The translations under genes and the position numbers were made by a program. Source: JBGLNJ01 sp964353405 (GTDB taxonomy: Bacteria; Chloroflexota; Anaerolineae; Fen-1058). From it: a stretch of DNA of 25,422 nt. The DNA lies in the NCBI GenBank assembly GCA_964353405.1, contig CAYGWJ010000227.1, positions 1-25,422 on the forward strand. Direction: 5' to 3'. Position 1 is the stretch's first letter, and the number at the start of each line of letters is the position of its first letter. Positions 22,721 through 25,422 of this stretch are shown here, one piece after another. The notes below the pieces were generated by a model. The model saw only the letters and a list, made by a program, of their open reading frames with translations. It ran no database searches and was not told where the DNA came from.

Positions 22721-24196
22721 ATGAACCGCTCTCACCTGCTCATCGGATTGACCGTCCTCGCTCTGTTACTCGCAGCCTGCGCGACCGCAACACCTGCGCC
22801 CACACAGCCCCCGGCCACCACCGCCACACCTGTGCCAAAAGCTCAACAACCGGCAGCAGCGGCGGTTGTCGTGAAGCTGGAAGGTCCCAGCGGCGACAGG
22901 ACGCTGACGATGGACGACCTCAAAGCGCTTCCGGCCACCGAAGGCTGGGCCGGGATCAAGAGCAGCACTGGCAAGATCACCGTCCCCGAACGCTTCAAAG
23001 GCGTTGCCGTGGAAGAACTGTGCAAGCTGGTCGGCGGCCTCAGCGCTAACACCGGGGTCAGCATCGTCGCCAAAGATGGCTATGCCATGACGGTTTCCTA
23101 TGACCAGGTCACAAAGGGCGACTTTATCACCTATGATCCTGGCACGGGCGACGAAATCAAACCCAAAGATCCGCTCAAGGTCGTCATCGCTTACGAAAAA
23201 GAAGGCAAGCCGCTCCCCGAAGACAGCGAAGGCACGTTGCGGCTGGTCGTCGTCAGCGCCAGGAACAACCAGGTCGTGGACGGACACTGGTCAGTCAAGT
23301 GGGTCACTCAAATCGCGGTCAAGTCGCTAGCCCAGGAATGGAAGCTGCCGCTGAATGGCGTCACCAAGGAAGAGATGGATCGCGGCACATTCCAGTCGTG
23401 CTCTTCGCCTTCATGCCACGCCGGAGTTTGGACGGACGACAAGGCGCAGAACTGGAGTGGCGTCCCGCTGTGGCTGCTGGCGGGCAGAATGGACGACGAG
23501 ATCAAACACGGCGACGGCTCGTTCAACGACAAGCTGGCCGACCAGGGCTATGTCGTCGAGGTCGTCGCCGCCGACGGCTACACGGTCACTTTTGACAGCG
23601 CACGCCTCAAGCGAAACCGGAACATCATCGTCGCCTACCTGGTGAACAACAATCCGCTGGACGACAAGTATTTCCCGCTCCGGCTGGTCGGCTCTGACCT
23701 CAAGAGCAGCGAGATGGTCGGCCAGATTGCCAAGATCAATCTCCGCCTGGCGATACAAGCGGCGACTGCGCCCAAGCCAACCGAGACGCCCAAACCTGCC
23801 GCCACGCCGACGACTGCCCCCACATCAGTACCCGCTGCCAAGGGCAACGCCGCGCTCGCCATCACGGGCGCGGTGGACAAGCCGCAGTCGTTGACGCTGG
23901 ATGCGCTCAAGGCGATGCAAGTGGTCAAGCTCAAAGCCGAGCATCCCAAGAAAGGAATGCAGGATTACGAGGGCGTGCGGCTGAACGCGCTGCTCGACCA
24001 AGCCCAGGTCAAGTCCAGTGCCACCAAGCTGCTCTTGTCTTCGTCCGATGGATTCACCGCCCAAGTCACTTTGGCCGAAGCGCGTAAATGCGCCGACTGT
24101 TTGCTCGCCTTTAACGCCGACAAACTCGACGCGGTGATGCCAGGCATGCAAAGCAACTTTTGGGCCAAGGACGTCGTCAAGATCGAAGTCAAATGA
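22721..24196 (+). CDS. lipoprotein with three SUOX/molybdopterin-oxidoreductase-like segments and a CX4CH motif
   Basis: The 491-residue protein has a lipoprotein signal with lipobox LAAC (Cys20) and a Pro/Thr/Ala linker to about residue 45. Three related segments follow (about 48-205, 215-345 and 375-491) that resemble the sulfite-oxidase-type molybdopterin-binding fold: VVVKLEGPSGDRTLTMDDLKALP, GVPLWLLAGRMDD, TGAVDKPQSLTLDALKAM...YEGVRLNALLD. The cysteine of catalytic SUOX enzymes is not evident, so enzyme activity is doubtful. Segment two begins with CSSPSCH (Cys227, Cys232, His233), a C-x4-C-H pattern known from variant c-type haem sites. Segment three has CADC (457-460). A second Pro/Thr/Ala linker lies at about 347-372. 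The neighbouring WtpA-like gene suggests a link to molybdate or tungstate. Confidence 0.7.
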   Translation: MNRSHLLIGLTVLALLLAACATATPAPTQPPATTATPVPKAQQPAAAAVVVKLEGPSGDRTLTMDDLKALPATEGWAGIKSSTGKITVPERFKGVAVEELCKLVGGLSANTGVSIVAKDGYAMTVSYDQVTKGDFITYDPGTGDEIKPKDPLKVVIAYEKEGKPLPEDSEGTLRLVVVSARNNQVVDGHWSVKWVTQIAVKSLAQEWKLPLNGVTKEEMDRGTFQSCSSPSCHAGVWTDDKAQNWSGVPLWLLAGRMDDEIKHGDGSFNDKLADQGYVVEVVAADGYTVTFDSARLKRNRNIIVAYLVNNNPLDDKYFPLRLVGSDLKSSEMVGQIAKINLRLAIQAATAPKPTETPKPAATPTTAPTSVPAAKGNAALAITGAVDKPQSLTLDALKAMQVVKLKAEHPKKGMQDYEGVRLNALLDQAQVKSSATKLLLSSSDGFTAQVTLAEARKCADCLLAFNADKLDAVMPGMQSNFWAKDVVKIEVK

Positions 24197-24222
24197 CGAC
24201 CACAGACCACGGTCTGCGGTCG
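24197..24222. repeat. 12-bp inverted repeat between the lipoprotein and wtpA
   Basis: CGACCACAGACC (24197-24208) pairs with GGTCTGCGGTCG (24211-24222) at 11 of 12 positions. It starts directly after the lipoprotein stop codon. There is no T-run, so it is more likely an interspersed GGTCTGCGGTC repeat or mRNA-stabilising hairpin than a terminator. Confidence 0.6.
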
Positions 24223-24248
24223 GTCGTCGGCGGTCACATGAGCGGCAC

Positions 24249-25328
24249 ATGCAGTTGAAACCTGCATTACCCATACTGACGCTGATTGTCACATTGCTGG
24301 CAACGGGCACCGGCTGCGCATCGAGGCCGAAGAATAAAGTGCCGATGCGCGTGCTCATCGCCGGCAGCTTGATGATTCCGTTTGACGATCTGGAAAAAGC
24401 CTACGAGGCTGAACATCCTGACGTGGACTTGCAGATGGAAGCTCACGGCAGCATTCAGGTCATCCGGCACGTTGCGGAAATTCACGAGCTGGCTGACCTG
24501 GTGGTGACCGCCGACGATGCGCTCATTCCAATGCTAATGTACCCGTCCAAGGTGCCCGAGACGGGCAAACCATATGCAGACTGGTACATCAAGTTTGCCA
24601 CGAATCACCTGGGCCTGGCTTACTCGCCCAAGAGCAAATACGCGGACCAGATCAACGCCGACAACTGGTACAAGATCATTGCGCGGTCTGACGTGAAGGT
24701 GGGCATCGCCGACCCGCGCTTTGACGCTTCCGGATACCGCGCCCTGATGGCACTCCAACTGGCCAAGACTACTTATGGCAAACCGACCATCCTGGAAGAC
24801 GTGATCATGGGGCAATTCAAAACCCCCATCACACAGCAAGAGGAAAACGGGCGCGCCATCATCCACGTGCCCGAGATTTTGGAGACCAAGTCAGATTCCA
24901 ACATTGTGATTCGCGGAGCCAGCATCCAGTTGATTGCACTCCTCGAATCGGGCGATCTGGACTATGCCTTTGAATACGAGAGCGTCATTCAGCAGCACAA
25001 GCTCAGACTTGTCAAATTGCCGGACTCGGTGAACCTCGGCTCCGAGCAGTATGCCACACAATATAACCAGGTGCAGGTGCGATTGGACTTTCAGCGCTTT
25101 GCTTCGGTCAAGCCCGAATTCAACGGCCAGGTCATCGGCTATGGCGTGACCATCCCCAGCAACGCGCCGCACCCCAAGCAGGCCGAGGAGCTGGTGGCCT
25201 TTCTGTTGGGGCCGAAAGGTCGAGCCGTGATGGAAGCGAACCAACATCCCCTGATCACGCCGCCGCAGACAGATCGCTACGATGCGCTGCCCCAGGGACT
25301 GAAATCGCTCTGCGTCCCGATGCCATGA
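24249..25328 (+). CDS. wtpA: WtpA-like molybdate/tungstate-binding lipoprotein
   Basis: The 359-residue protein has a signal sequence (LPILTLIVTLLATGTGCASR) with a lipobox-like GTGC. It then shows the WtpA/ModA-type periplasmic binding pattern: RVLIAGSLMIPFDDLEKAYEAEHP, the GS...IR oxyanion-binding segment (HGSIQVIRHVAEIHELADLVVTADDALIPMLM), FATNHLGLAYSPKSKYA, IADPRFDASGYRALM and DYAFEYESV. WtpA binds tungstate and molybdate for a WtpBC ABC transporter. The permease and ATPase genes are not in the window and may lie downstream. The start has no clear ribosome binding site; it lies 52 bp after the lipoprotein gene, so they are probably co-transcribed. Confidence 0.85.
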   Translation: MQLKPALPILTLIVTLLATGTGCASRPKNKVPMRVLIAGSLMIPFDDLEKAYEAEHPDVDLQMEAHGSIQVIRHVAEIHELADLVVTADDALIPMLMYPSKVPETGKPYADWYIKFATNHLGLAYSPKSKYADQINADNWYKIIARSDVKVGIADPRFDASGYRALMALQLAKTTYGKPTILEDVIMGQFKTPITQQEENGRAIIHVPEILETKSDSNIVIRGASIQLIALLESGDLDYAFEYESVIQQHKLRLVKLPDSVNLGSEQYATQYNQVQVRLDFQRFASVKPEFNGQVIGYGVTIPSNAPHPKQAEELVAFLLGPKGRAVMEANQHPLITPPQTDRYDALPQGLKSLCVPMP

Positions 25329-25357
25329 AAGCTCGACACCCGGCGTCGAGAGGCTGT

Positions 25358-25399
25358 GATCAGCGTCCGTGTGCTACCATCAGACGCTGATCGCTTTTT
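25358..25399 (+). terminator. Rho-independent terminator (or attenuator) after wtpA
   Basis: GATCAGCGTC (25358-25367) pairs perfectly with GACGCTGATC (25383-25392) and is followed by GCTTTTT. A smaller stem, CTCGAC/GTCGAG (25332-25350), precedes it. A GGAG at 25409-25412 and the final AT at 25421-25422 could be the ribosome binding site and start of a next gene, in which case this may be an attenuator. Confidence 0.75.
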
Positions 25400-25422
25400 G
25401 CCTCCTACGGAGAAAACTCGAT

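Overview
The window looks like a chromosomal piece of a high-GC member of the Chloroflexota, possibly an Anaerolineae-like lineage. This is inferred from the secreted protein with 'GYP...ENGR...RME.HPE' repeats, the many interspersed palindromic micro-repeats between genes, good Shine-Dalgarno sites, and a separate B12-binding mutase subunit beside meaB. No 16S rRNA or other decisive marker is present. No rRNA, tRNA, CRISPR array or phage gene was seen. The left edge may touch an insertion sequence.

Layout. 1-900: the end of an open reading frame, three 21-bp direct repeats, and about 700 bp of apparently non-coding or decayed DNA ending in a palindromic repeat. 914-7320: rightward housekeeping genes: the B12 subunit of methylmalonyl-CoA mutase, meaB, beta-carbonic anhydrase, a histidine phosphatase, PRPP synthetase, an ABC-F ATPase and coaE. 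Several are joined by ATGA overlaps. 7321-8443: an acetyltransferase and a small membrane protein, closed by a bidirectional terminator. 8444-9397 (minus): the secreted repeat protein. 9489-12367: a polytopic membrane protein, a methyltransferase with a zinc ribbon, and a Gfo/Idh/MocA oxidoreductase. 12417-12528: a MITE-like hairpin with apparent target duplication, just in front of a fumarylacetoacetate-hydrolase-family gene. 13334-14386 (minus): a zinc alcohol dehydrogenase, divergent from 14627-20518, which holds lutABC and a Ca2+-type P-type ATPase. 20565-22614: a single-domain response regulator and a soluble GAF histidine kinase, separated by two stacked inverted-repeat elements. 22721-25328: a lipoprotein with three SUOX-like segments, including a CX4CH motif, then a WtpA-like molybdate/tungstate-binding lipoprotein.

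How the genes fit together. The mutase subunit and MeaB belong to B12-dependent propionyl/methylmalonyl-CoA metabolism; the catalytic subunit must lie elsewhere. LutABC would oxidise L-lactate. The zinc dehydrogenase and the lut operon appear to share one interlocked divergent promoter region. The last two genes suggest an envelope function tied to molybdenum or tungsten and are the best candidate for an undescribed system. A second theme is repeat activity. One repeat family (TGACAAGG/CTTGTCTAC type) lies between the mutase subunit and meaB. A 22/23-identical, inverted copy is translated in frame inside the N-domain of the P-type ATPase.
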